Shown here: positions 28,027 to 36,395 of the stretch, piece after piece
Numbering within the stretch: position 1 is the first letter of the stretch
How the letters are laid out: each line of letters starts with the position of its first letter
Assembly (NCBI GenBank): GCA_965230755.1
Contig: CBDDLT010000024.1
Coordinates: 186,001 to 250,000 of the forward strand
From: DATFJT01 sp965230755
GTDB taxonomy: Bacteria; Bacteroidota; Bacteroidia; Chitinophagales; Saprospiraceae
Direction: 5' to 3'
Length of the DNA stretch: 64,000 bases
Notes under the pieces: generated by a model
The model's input: the letters and a program-made list of their open reading frames with translations, nothing else
What the model was told of the DNA's origin: nothing
The model's database searches: none
Translations under genes and position numbers: made by a program

Positions 28027-29241
28027 TTAAGCTGAACTAAATAGATTAGGGATATTTTGTTTTCTGCGTAAGTTATTGATTAGAGCCTTGTCTGGATTTT
28101 CCAGGAACTTGAATATGTGAATATAGGACATCAGATGAAGTCTTATCATGGAACTAAGGTTAGAATAGGCCCACTTTCTTTTCAGCTTAGATTTTAGGTA
28201 TTTGATCAATAGATCAGCAATCAAGACACACCACACCTGTATTTTAATGGCGTTTTCATTGTCTCCCAAAAAGTATTGTAGAGGATAAGCTTGTTTTATT
28301 CTTTTAAATAACAATTCTATTTGCCATCTGTGCTTGTAAATTAACGTGATTGTTTGAGCTTGAAAAACGATGTTATTGGTGATAAAATAGAAGATCTTAT
28401 CTTTTTTAGGATCATAGTAAGTGATTAGTCTGGCCTTAGTTCTTGTAACATCATTATGAGAGGTATGTCCCAATATGATTTGTTCATCAGCGATAATGCC
28501 CATTTTTCTTTGTTCATCAGTTAATTGAAATTGATCAGTTACTTCAAACTTGGCGTCCTTTCTCATTCTAGTTACCCATGTCACCTGTTCAGTAGTCCAT
28601 AAATCGTATTGATAATAATTGAGATATCCCTTGTCGAATACTATGATTGATCCTTGTGGTAGTTTCATGTTTTTTATAAAAGTTACATCATGAGAAGCTG
28701 CTGAAGTCATCTTAATTAAACAGGGTACATCATGATCTGCTTTAATAAGGGTATGCACCTTCATTCCTCCTTTTCGTCTTCCGTTAGCTGGAGTATTTCC
28801 AGCACTCTTTAAAATCTCTTTGAATAAAGTTATAGTAGTTGAATCAGCAATATAAAGCTTAGAAAACCAAGATTCTTTAAATCGGCTGTCCGGTAAACTT
28901 TTGTGTAAACGATCATACAAATCCATATATATCTTCTCAAATACTTGTGCATTCCTAGCCCTATTGGCATCTGAAAGCGTACTCCTTCTAGGGCAGTAAC
29001 TCATGCCGAGGTGATTTAATTTAAGAAAACAGGCCTGCATCCCCGTTGTCACCTCACGCAATGAAGTGCATTTATGAAAAATGCAATATAACATCGTTGT
29101 TAAATGATGGTAGGTAGTAAACTTCTTGGTGTAATGGTCAGACTTATACTTCTTCGCTAGTCGGTAGATTTCTGATTTATTTATTAAACTAATCAGCTGA
29201 GAAAATATCGGCTGTCCGGTAAAATTTAGATCTTTGTTCAT
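28027..29241 (-). CDS. IS4-family transposase (DUF4372 N-terminus, DDE domain)
   Basis: The 404-residue protein has the DUF4372-type start and a DDE nuclease core. The first Asp is in YIADSTTI (about residue 131), the second in IIVFDKGYLNYY (about 204), and the Glu in the Y-R-E-K signature YKHRWQIELLFKRIKQ (about 314). No frameshift or stop is seen, so it should be active. The leader on the minus strand carries a hairpin (29285-29308). Confidence 0.92.
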   Translation of the reverse strand: MNKDLNFTGQPIFSQLISLINKSEIYRLAKKYKSDHYTKKFTTYHHLTTMLYCIFHKCTSLREVTTGMQACFLKLNHLGMSYCPRRSTLSDANRARNAQVFEKIYMDLYDRLHKSLPDSRFKESWFSKLYIADSTTITLFKEILKSAGNTPANGRRKGGMKVHTLIKADHDVPCLIKMTSAASHDVTFIKNMKLPQGSIIVFDKGYLNYYQYDLWTTEQVTWVTRMRKDAKFEVTDQFQLTDEQRKMGIIADEQIILGHTSHNDVTRTKARLITYYDPKKDKIFYFITNNIVFQAQTITLIYKHRWQIELLFKRIKQAYPLQYFLGDNENAIKIQVWCVLIADLLIKYLKSKLKRKWAYSNLSSMIRLHLMSYIHIFKFLENPDKALINNLRRKQNIPNLFSSA

Positions 29242-29284
29242 ATTGACTAAAATTTGAGTGTAGGAACTACAAATTTCGTCATCC

Positions 29285-29308
29285 GCAGGAGATTCTTAAC
29301 TCTCCTGC
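29285..29308 (-). other. Hairpin in the transposase leader of the IS element
   Basis: GCAGGAG and CTCCTGC pair over seven bases around a ten-base loop, upstream of the transposase start on the minus strand. It may limit translation from readthrough transcripts, as leader hairpins do in some IS elements; this is inference. Confidence 0.35.
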
Positions 29309-29331
29309 TCATTTTTTACCGGACAGTAGTG

Positions 29332-29340
29332 ATTGATAAT
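29332..29340 (+). repeat. Right target-site duplication of the IS element
   Basis: ATTGATAAT directly follows the right inverted repeat and equals the copy at 27919-27927. Confidence 0.8.
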
Positions 29341-29363
29341 GAAAAATTAAAAATTATTAATTT

Positions 29364-29801
29364 TTAAGAAAGTAGGGATTTAACTACTTGCGAAATAGCT
29401 TTTCCGTCAGCCTGACCGGCTACTTTTGCTATCGTGGCACCCATTACTTTACCCATGTCTTTCATCCCCGAGGCTCCGGTTTGTTGAATGATTTCTTCAA
29501 CTATGGATTTCAGCTCATCTGTACCCAGTTGTTCCGGAAGGAATTTTTGAATGACATCGATTTCCTCTCTTTCCGTTGTGGCCAGGTCTTCCCTTCCTTG
29601 TTTTTCATAGATTTCCAGTGAATCTTGTCTTTGTTTGACGAGTTTCTGTAATAGTCTTATTTCGTCGAATTCGCCGTCCCCACCGCTCGTTTTCTCCAGG
29701 AGAATGGCAGATTTTATCGCTCGCAATCCTCTCAATTCTGCCTTAGCTTTATTTTTCATAGCGGATTTCATTGCCGCCATTACCTTATCTTCAAGTGTCA
29801 T
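29364..29801 (-). CDS. GatB/YqeY domain protein
   Basis: This 145-residue protein matches the YqeY family, which shares its fold with the tail of GatB, the tRNA-amidotransferase subunit. Signatures are LRGLRAIKSAIL, KQRQDSLEIYEKQGREDLATTEREE in parts, and GASGMKDMGKVMGATIAKVAGQADGK. The function is not established. It is on the same strand as rsmA, whose stop lies 12 bases upstream, so they are probably co-transcribed. The gene ends close to the repeat that hosts the IS element. Confidence 0.88.
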   Translation of the reverse strand: MTLEDKVMAAMKSAMKNKAKAELRGLRAIKSAILLEKTSGGDGEFDEIRLLQKLVKQRQDSLEIYEKQGREDLATTEREEIDVIQKFLPEQLGTDELKSIVEEIIQQTGASGMKDMGKVMGATIAKVAGQADGKAISQVVKSLLS

Positions 29802-29813
29802 TCTATCGTTTTA

Positions 29814-30587
29814 TTAATTTCGAATTAATTCCGCCAAAGATACAAAATCCTCTACACTCATTTGTTCGGGTCGAAGGCTGAGATATGCATCAATTCTGTC
29901 TCTATTGGCATCAGTTATTAGTGATTTAATAGAGTTTCGGAGCATCTTTCTACGTTGTTGAAAAGCCAATTTAACAAATGCAAAAAACTGATCTTCTCGT
30001 TCCGTAATGAGCGCTTTATCACGCCTCAGAAATGATATCACACTGGAGTCAACTTTAGGGGGAGGGTTAAAGTTCCCAGGACCTATGTGAAACAAAATTC
30101 GAACCTCATAAAATACTTGAGTTAGAACACTAAGAATGCCATAGTCTTTGGTGCCGTGATTTGATGCAATCCTTTGCGCTACCTCTTTTTGAAACATGCC
30201 GGTGGCCAAGGGGATAAGATTGCGGTTTTTGAGAATTTTGAAGACGATTTGGCTCGAGATATTATACGGGAAGTTTCCGACGAGAGTAAATTCATTTCCA
30301 TCGAATACCTCTTCGAATGGATGTTTTAAAACATCGGCGTGTATAATCTGGTCAGGGTTTAAAAGATCGAAATTAGCGTTGAGAAATTCGACCATATCAT
30401 CATCCAATTCGAGCAACTTTAAATGCTCTACTTGGCCAATAAAGTATTTACTGAGAAAGCCCATCCCAGGTCCTATTTCAAGTAGGTGATTCGAGTGATT
30501 GGAAGAGATAACGTGCTCTGCTATTTTTTGAGCGTAATGCTCATTCTTGAGAAAATGCTGACCTAAATGTTTTTTAGCTTTCATCAA
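29814..30587 (-). CDS. rsmA: 16S rRNA (adenine-1518/1519-N6)-dimethyltransferase
   Basis: This 257-residue enzyme (KsgA) dimethylates two adenines in the 3' helix of 16S rRNA during small-subunit maturation. The opening KAKKHLGQHFL, the SAM motif LEIGPGMGFLSKYF (about residues 36-49) and the catalytic NFPYNISSQIV (about 103-113) are all present. The C-terminal domain is complete. It is followed by the YqeY-like gene. The ATG at 30587 is used, possibly MKAKK from the second ATG, since MMK is seen. Confidence 0.95.
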   Translation of the reverse strand: MMKAKKHLGQHFLKNEHYAQKIAEHVISSNHSNHLLEIGPGMGFLSKYFIGQVEHLKLLELDDDMVEFLNANFDLLNPDQIIHADVLKHPFEEVFDGNEFTLVGNFPYNISSQIVFKILKNRNLIPLATGMFQKEVAQRIASNHGTKDYGILSVLTQVFYEVRILFHIGPGNFNPPPKVDSSVISFLRRDKALITEREDQFFAFVKLAFQQRRKMLRNSIKSLITDANRDRIDAYLSLRPEQMSVEDFVSLAELIRN

Positions 30588-30836
30588 CCAAGTATAGGGA
30601 GATAATGCGAATTAATGGAAGAATGAGGCGGTGGGATTTGAATATATGTGATCGAATGGTAGTCGACTTATTCATAAAAGAGACTTCTTTCTAGACCTAA
30701 TGAATTGGAATATCATTCTTGTAATAACAAAATCTCAAGAATAAAATGGATTTTGGCAAAATTTGACGATATTATCATTCATTTATATGGATCCAGATAA
30801 TTTTATATTGGGATCTGATTTTTGAAGGCACTTATC

Positions 30837-33413
30837 ATGTATAACCAAATACTCATTTCTGTTTTATTGTTTTTTGTAAGCCAAACATTTGCTCAAACCA
30901 GCACTGAGGATTCATTGCTACTGGCCATAGAAATTAACAGAAACGAAGATTGTTATAAGGAGTATTATAAACTGACGAATACATTGGCCAAGCATTTTGT
31001 AAAGACCAAGAACCACAGTGCCATTTACGAAATGGATACTTTGTTCAATTGGTATCCCGAAACAAAAGAGGATAGTTTAGAATACCGAAAAGCATGTGGA
31101 AGACATGGAATAAGACTTTCTAAATATTTGGATGATCATTATCAGGCTCTTCAATATTTTCATGAAGCTCATAGAAGCGTGGTTTCGAAAAAGTACCTGG
31201 ATAAATACTTTTTCGAAATCGAAACAAGAATTGCAAATATATATTCCCGGTTAAATGACTATGAGAAAGCCATTTATTACCACAAATTATGCATTCCTTC
31301 GGCTCAAAAATATAATCCGAAGAGGATTCCTCGTATGTACTCCAATTTAGGAGACTGTTATAAATGGATCGGTGAAGAGGATGAGATGAGCCGGTATTAT
31401 GACTTGAGTATTCAAGAAGGAAAAAAAATGCTTCCTCATACAGATGGACTAAAGGCCTTACAAGCTTCTCACGCACATTGGGCTGATTTTTATTTAAGGT
31501 CAGTCCATGTTGATTTTTCTCAGAAGAAATTTTGGGAGAATTGGAACTTGAGTAAAAAATACTTAGATCTTTTACCGGTAAACAAGGATTATCTGGAAAG
31601 ACAAGAAGTGCTATACAATCTCAAAGGAGATTTTTATTTCAGGATAGATTCCCTTTCTCTGGCCGTAGATTCTTATTTGCATGCAGTTGAAGTTCTGAAA
31701 CGAAGTTTGGAAGAACAGAATATATCTCGTGACGTAGCTAAAATCTACACAAGAATAGCAGAAACAAAGTTGAACATGGCTGATGCCGATTCCGCGGAGT
31801 ACTATTTAACATTGGGTTATTCATGGTTGTCGGAATTTAGTTTTACTGGAAAAATACCACCTCAGGAATTATTGAGATATGAAAATACCTATACTGATCT
31901 ATTGATTAATCAAGCCAAAATTTATTTCAATAGATACAAGCGGGATAGGGATATTTCTTACCTCGATTCAGCCCTAATCTGTGTAGACAGGTCCTACGAA
32001 GCCCACGACGTCTTAGATGATCTTTTAAGTTTACGCTTAACTAAATACTCTTCCTCTAGTACTACTCATGAAATTATATCATTGGGAATCAAATATTGTT
32101 TCGAACGCCATCTCCTTAGCAATGATGATAATGATATTAATAGGGCCTTGGCTTACGTAGAAAAAGTTAAGGGCAAGGTGCTGTTTGAACATCGAAAATC
32201 TCAAATACTTTTTGATGAATTGAGCGCTGAAGATTTACAATATGTAAGAGAACTTAATAGTAGGAGATCTGACCTGGTCAGGGCCTACGACAAGAATGCG
32301 GAGGATTTATTGGAATTGATAGCGGTTCAAGATAGTATACAGTCCATCATCAACAAACACCAAAATACTTCTGATAAATTTCAGATAACAGAATATTTAA
32401 ATTACTTCAAGGGAAAGGAATATTACTATTTGATTACAGATATCGATGGTTTGTCATTCCACAGGCTATCTGAAATCGGTCATATCGATAGTTTGATAAA
32501 AGTTCTTAAAGTGCGTATCAATCAAAAAAAGGATGTGGAAGCTGAGCTATCTCAGTTGACCAACGAATTAATTCCTTTTGAACTTGAACTTCAGAATTTG
32601 ACCGTACTTCCGGACAAGGATTTATACCTATTGCCTTTTGAGATATTAAAAAAGGGCGATGATTATTTGTTAGAGTCCATGGATATTGTCTATGCCCATA
32701 AGCTTTATGCAGATCAATCCAATAAAATCAATGCTTCTTCAAGATTCATTGGAATAGCTCCGGATTATCACAAAAATACACTTGCCTTTAGTCGCTCCGA
32801 ACTTGAAAAGATAGGATCACATTTTGATCAACCGAAGATTATTGAGTCTTGGAATAATATGGAATTAATAAGGGAAGATTTCAAGGACTTCCAAATATTT
32901 CATTTTGCCGGACACAGCATTATTGATGACAATCCTTACCTAGTATTGAAGGAATCTGAATCACCAGCTTTATCGGTTTTAACAGAAAAAGATATCTATT
33001 ACACCCCTAATGCCTTTGATTTGGTTTGTTTGAGTTCTTGTAAATCCGGAGTTGGAGAAATCATCTTAGGTGATGGTTTAAAGAGTTTATCCAACGCTTT
33101 CATAGCAGGAGGTACTCAAACTGTGGTGTATAGTTTATGGGATATCAATGATCGTAGTACAGCAGATATAATGAGAAATACCTACAAGAGAATTGATGGA
33201 GGACGAAGGGTTAAAGAAGCCTTGAGTCAATCAAAGAGAGAATTCATTCAACAAGCTGAACCTCAATATCGACATCCCTATTATTGGTCTGGTATCGTAG
33301 CTATCAGCCATGTAGTGCATGAAACAAATAATATCCATCAGGGTAAGATTTGGTTGATTCTGGCGACAGTATTCCTGACACTTTTATTGTTTATTAAAAT
33401 TATAAGGAAATGA
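30837..33413 (+). CDS. Exported TPR-CHAT protein with C-terminal membrane anchor
   Basis: The 858-residue protein begins with a signal peptide (MYNQILISVLLFFVSQTFAQ). TPR-like helices cover about residues 80-450. A C-terminal CHAT caspase-like peptidase domain has the catalytic pair His693 (FHFAGHS) and Cys735 (LSSCKSG), followed by GGTQTVVYSLWDIND. The last 25 residues are a hydrophobic segment with the tail KIIRK. This predicts a protease in the periplasm, anchored in the inner membrane (topology is inference). I use the ATG at 30837 rather than the in-frame TTG at 30822. The next gene overlaps by four bases (ATGA), so it is co-translated. Confidence 0.82.
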   Translation: MYNQILISVLLFFVSQTFAQTSTEDSLLLAIEINRNEDCYKEYYKLTNTLAKHFVKTKNHSAIYEMDTLFNWYPETKEDSLEYRKACGRHGIRLSKYLDDHYQALQYFHEAHRSVVSKKYLDKYFFEIETRIANIYSRLNDYEKAIYYHKLCIPSAQKYNPKRIPRMYSNLGDCYKWIGEEDEMSRYYDLSIQEGKKMLPHTDGLKALQASHAHWADFYLRSVHVDFSQKKFWENWNLSKKYLDLLPVNKDYLERQEVLYNLKGDFYFRIDSLSLAVDSYLHAVEVLKRSLEEQNISRDVAKIYTRIAETKLNMADADSAEYYLTLGYSWLSEFSFTGKIPPQELLRYENTYTDLLINQAKIYFNRYKRDRDISYLDSALICVDRSYEAHDVLDDLLSLRLTKYSSSSTTHEIISLGIKYCFERHLLSNDDNDINRALAYVEKVKGKVLFEHRKSQILFDELSAEDLQYVRELNSRRSDLVRAYDKNAEDLLELIAVQDSIQSIINKHQNTSDKFQITEYLNYFKGKEYYYLITDIDGLSFHRLSEIGHIDSLIKVLKVRINQKKDVEAELSQLTNELIPFELELQNLTVLPDKDLYLLPFEILKKGDDYLLESMDIVYAHKLYADQSNKINASSRFIGIAPDYHKNTLAFSRSELEKIGSHFDQPKIIESWNNMELIREDFKDFQIFHFAGHSIIDDNPYLVLKESESPALSVLTEKDIYYTPNAFDLVCLSSCKSGVGEIILGDGLKSLSNAFIAGGTQTVVYSLWDINDRSTADIMRNTYKRIDGGRRVKEALSQSKREFIQQAEPQYRHPYYWSGIVAISHVVHETNNIHQGKIWLILATVFLTLLLFIKIIRK

Positions 33414-34969
33414 AGACTAGATTATTGATTATTGCGATGCTTTTCACATGTAATTGGCTTTATTCGCAGCATGATTTGAATTGGGTTATAGCTGATAAAT
33501 GGGGGATTGAAATTTTGGTGCCTCCTTATCCATATCCTCCTCCTAGCCCAGTGGCAAATTATAATCTATTGACTTTAAATAGCCAAGACCATATTATTTT
33601 CGATGGATTTTTACCACTCGCTAATACTAATGCATCTCATGATTGGTTTATAATATATAAGGATGGGACATATACTAATACATATACGGGGCAAGGACCA
33701 ACAATAGGAACAAATCAGTCGATTCATTCAAGTAATAATAAATATTATTATGATCCCCCCTCTAGTGGGAAAATTCCGAGTTATACTTACTTAACCACAA
33801 AGTATGAAGAAGGTGATGTAATTGGAGAAATAAAGGTTGGAACGGATACAGGTAATCCTCCAAATACTAGCCTTAGTACTTTACTTAATGCAGGAAAGAA
33901 GGGGACTTTCGTTAATCATGATCTTGTTGTGGGCAAAGACGTAACTTTTATTATCGACGAGTCTATTGTAAGTAGATGTGATACTGGAGAGTATATTACA
34001 ATTTCCATGAATTCACCTCATTTTGAATTGATTCCGGAAGTTTTTCATACAACTAATAATAACTCCATTTCTAATCATTTAATAGGATCTGGGGTAGGGC
34101 TAACAAACAATCCAAGTTCTACGGGAAATTTAACAAATACGCAACCGATTCAAATCCAAATCGACAATAACAATAAAGGGTGTAACATTTTTCTGAACTA
34201 CAGATTAAATGAAATACCCGATGACATAGAATCCTTTAACGTAACGTTTAATTTATCTGCTTGCGATACTGTTTTAGAATTAGACATGAACGTTTCTCAT
34301 AGTGAATTTCATGACCCGAATTACGCCGAACTTCAATGTGTATGGGAAGAAAATGGGAGAAAATATGCTAAATATCATGTGGAATGTTTTAATAATGGTC
34401 AGGGAGCAGTAAATGATTTAGAAATAGGTTTTGAGCTTCCTGATTTAGCTATACCAAGTTCTATTCAATTCTATGACTGGGCTGCAAAGGGTAAAACAGG
34501 TTGTGGCTTAAGTAACCGTTTTAAACTTATCTATTCCAATCCAAGTAGTTCTTATGTTAAGGTATTATTTTCAGATGGACTTTGCGGGTATGGAAATGGA
34601 TTAAAGAAGAAATGTTATACTGCTTGGCTGGAGTTTGTGGTCAAATTGGATCAATCAACCGATTTGCAAAAAGATAATTTAAGACTGGGTTTGCCACAAA
34701 CAACTTTTATGGATACTAATGATACGGTAAATTATCATATTAATACATTTATTGATCATGATACTTGTATACATTCATCGGTAGTAGGGACAGATCCAAA
34801 TGCTAATTCTAATCATCGTTCGGATTCATTAGGAGTGACTCAACTTTCTAACTCATCTGCTTGTGAAATTGTAAGGAAAGTAAGTCCTACAAGTTGTGTT
34901 ATGCCGTGTAAACCAAAATCTTGGTGCCAAATAATCATTGAGTTCTTTAGTTGTTGGTTCTGTTCTTAA
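33410..34969 (+). CDS. Secreted protein of unknown function with Cys-rich C-terminus
   Basis: The 519-residue protein has a signal peptide (LFTCNWLYSQ). Its low-complexity front part is rich in Pro, Tyr, Asn and Ser. A middle region has DUF11-like phrasing (GAVNDLEIGFELPDL). The tail is hydrophobic and full of Cys: CEIV, SCVMPC, SWCQ, SCWFCS. I do not recognise the family and see no T9SS signal. It overlaps the CHAT gene by four bases, so it is likely a substrate or partner of the CHAT protein. The DNA looks more AT-rich than its neighbours by eye (not computed). Confidence 0.65.
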   Translation: MKTRLLIIAMLFTCNWLYSQHDLNWVIADKWGIEILVPPYPYPPPSPVANYNLLTLNSQDHIIFDGFLPLANTNASHDWFIIYKDGTYTNTYTGQGPTIGTNQSIHSSNNKYYYDPPSSGKIPSYTYLTTKYEEGDVIGEIKVGTDTGNPPNTSLSTLLNAGKKGTFVNHDLVVGKDVTFIIDESIVSRCDTGEYITISMNSPHFELIPEVFHTTNNNSISNHLIGSGVGLTNNPSSTGNLTNTQPIQIQIDNNNKGCNIFLNYRLNEIPDDIESFNVTFNLSACDTVLELDMNVSHSEFHDPNYAELQCVWEENGRKYAKYHVECFNNGQGAVNDLEIGFELPDLAIPSSIQFYDWAAKGKTGCGLSNRFKLIYSNPSSSYVKVLFSDGLCGYGNGLKKKCYTAWLEFVVKLDQSTDLQKDNLRLGLPQTTFMDTNDTVNYHINTFIDHDTCIHSSVVGTDPNANSNHRSDSLGVTQLSNSSACEIVRKVSPTSCVMPCKPKSWCQIIIEFFSCWFCS

Positions 34970-34973
34970 GCAA

Positions 34974-35702
34974 TTAATTAGGAAGTTTATCATACACATT
35001 TTCCCAATACCAAGCATCCGTATCAGAAGGTAGAGATTCGATCAGAGTTTCTACCTTTTTATAATCTTCCTTTTGCAAGTAGGCCATGATCTCTAAATAG
35101 TGCATTCTGTCCCTTCTTTTTTTGTCGTCTTGATCCGTAGAGATGTAATCAAGGGCCTTATCAGGGTTTTCTGCTTTGATATATAATTCCGCCAACCAAT
35201 ATCTTTTTTCACTTTCCTCCAAATCACTTTCCAGTAAAAGCTGGCTGGCTCTGCTGTAATCATTCATTGTCAAAGCATCCATGGCATCACTTAATTTTTC
35301 GTCGACACCAGGACCTCTTTCTACAGGCCAATAAGGCTCATGATACACTTCGGCAATTGAGAATTCCTCCCAGCCTCCGTCGGACTGAAAAAATAAGGTT
35401 GAAAATACGAATACCAGACCTACAGCTGCGGCACCAAGCATTGCTCTTATAAAGAGTCTTCTATTCTTAGATCTATTTTTAGAGTCGAGTTTGTACTCTT
35501 GCCCAACTGTTTTAATGGATTCAATGGCCTTTTCGTGTTTTTTCTTCTGGTCTAGATAGTCGTTCATTGCTTTGGTGCTATCATATAGGGTTTTGAGTTC
35601 CTCATTAGCATCTAGCCGTGATAAGAATTCTCTTGTTTCTTCAGGGGACATCTTTCCTTGAAGATTTCTTTCAATGTCGATATAATCTTTATCCTGTATC
35701 AT
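34974..35702 (-). CDS. Membrane anti-sigma-like protein with periplasmic TPR-like domain
   Basis: The 242-residue protein has a cytoplasmic N-terminal part of about 80 residues (IDIERNLQGKMSPEETREFL, KLDSKNRSKNRRLF). One membrane helix follows at about residues 86-105 (FIRAMLGAAAVGLVFVFSTLFF). The C-terminal domain, placed in the periplasm, has TPR-like helices (SRASQLLLESDLEESEKRYWLAELYIKAENPDKALDYI in parts). This is the layout of single-pass anti-sigma factors. No ZAS zinc motif is seen. It overlaps the upstream sigma gene by four bases, which strongly supports the pairing. It converges with the CHAT/secreted-protein pair. Confidence 0.65.
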   Translation of the reverse strand: MIQDKDYIDIERNLQGKMSPEETREFLSRLDANEELKTLYDSTKAMNDYLDQKKKHEKAIESIKTVGQEYKLDSKNRSKNRRLFIRAMLGAAAVGLVFVFSTLFFQSDGGWEEFSIAEVYHEPYWPVERGPGVDEKLSDAMDALTMNDYSRASQLLLESDLEESEKRYWLAELYIKAENPDKALDYISTDQDDKKRRDRMHYLEIMAYLQKEDYKKVETLIESLPSDTDAWYWENVYDKLPN

Positions 35703-36259
35703 AATTGTTTGTAATTAGGATCTTCGGAAACCAGTTTTGTCCATCGTTCAATACATGCATGTTTTCTTCGGTACAAGGTATTTTTATTATTGAGATTAAG
35801 CTTATTGACGATTTCATCTGCAGGGCTGCCTTCTTTGATCAAATTGAGAATCTTCTTACACATATCACTCAATGCATTAAAGGCTTTATCTGCGATAGAA
35901 AAACGTATGGCATTCGACTCAATCTCTTCCAAGCCAATACTATCGTTTTCTTTTAGTCGAATTCGATCATCAATACTTACCACCGGACGTCGTTTTCTTT
36001 TTCTTAATTCATCAATCCAGCGATATCGGCACATCTGAAAAATTAAACCACCAAAATTTCTGTCGACTTTTTCTTTTTCGGTCAATATATCGATGAGAAC
36101 ATTTTGAAAAGTGTCCAGGGCATCATCTTCAGTGCCGTTGTTCGATTGTATCCATTTTTTTACAGGAGGGAAATATGTTTCATAGATCTCTCTGATGATT
36201 TTATTATTCCCTGATTTTAAGCCATTAAAATGGATCTGGCTCAATTCCCTATTGTCCAT
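35699..36259 (-). CDS. ECF-type sigma-70 family RNA polymerase sigma factor
   Basis: I place the start at the ATG at 36259 (MDNRELSQIHFNGLKSGNN), giving 186 residues; the in-frame upstream ATG at 36328 adds 23 residues unlike the family. Region 2 is seen in IREIYETYFPPVKKWI and NFGGLIFQMCRYRWIDELRKRKRR. Region 4 is the helix-turn-helix in PADEIVNKLNLNNKNTLYRRK. A box TATCTTTG (36264-36271) sits right before the start, which would give a nearly leaderless transcript. It is coupled to the anti-sigma-like gene and its target genes may include the neighbouring CHAT operon. Confidence 0.8.
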   Translation of the reverse strand: MDNRELSQIHFNGLKSGNNKIIREIYETYFPPVKKWIQSNNGTEDDALDTFQNVLIDILTEKEKVDRNFGGLIFQMCRYRWIDELRKRKRRPVVSIDDRIRLKENDSIGLEEIESNAIRFSIADKAFNALSDMCKKILNLIKEGSPADEIVNKLNLNNKNTLYRRKHACIERWTKLVSEDPNYKQL

Positions 36260-36263
36260 GTTA

Positions 36264-36271
36264 CAAAGATA
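36264..36271 (-). promoter_or_regulatory. Possible -7 box of the ECF sigma gene
   Basis: On the minus strand TATCTTTG fits TAnnTTTG. It lies only four bases before the chosen start, so transcription would begin at or near the start codon. Confidence 0.3.
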
Positions 36272-36395
36272 ATAATCAAATTTTTCATGGTGGAGGGTAA
36301 GATTTGGTCGAAGGTATCGACAAGTCATTAGTAATCAAATGGTGGAATCCGAAAAACCACAACAGAGTAGGAATAATTAATTAAATTTTTTGAAG

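Larger units (their letters stand above)
27928..29331 (-). mobile_element. Complete IS4-family insertion sequence, 1404 bp
   Basis: Imperfect terminal inverted repeats bound the element: the left end is CACTGTTGTCCGGTTAAA and the right end, inverted, is CACTACTGTCCGGTAAAA. A 9-bp direct repeat flanks both ends. One intact transposase gene fills it, with about 100 bases of leader on each side. The element sits in the gene-end repeat between the DUF4249 gene and the YqeY-like gene, which therefore look undamaged. The intact transposase, TSD and ends suggest a recent or still active element. Confidence 0.9.

Noticed and set aside
36260..36328. N-terminal extension of the ECF sigma gene to the ATG at 36328
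   Set aside because: The extra 23 residues are unlike the family and cover a promoter-like box; the ATG at 36259 gives the normal start.
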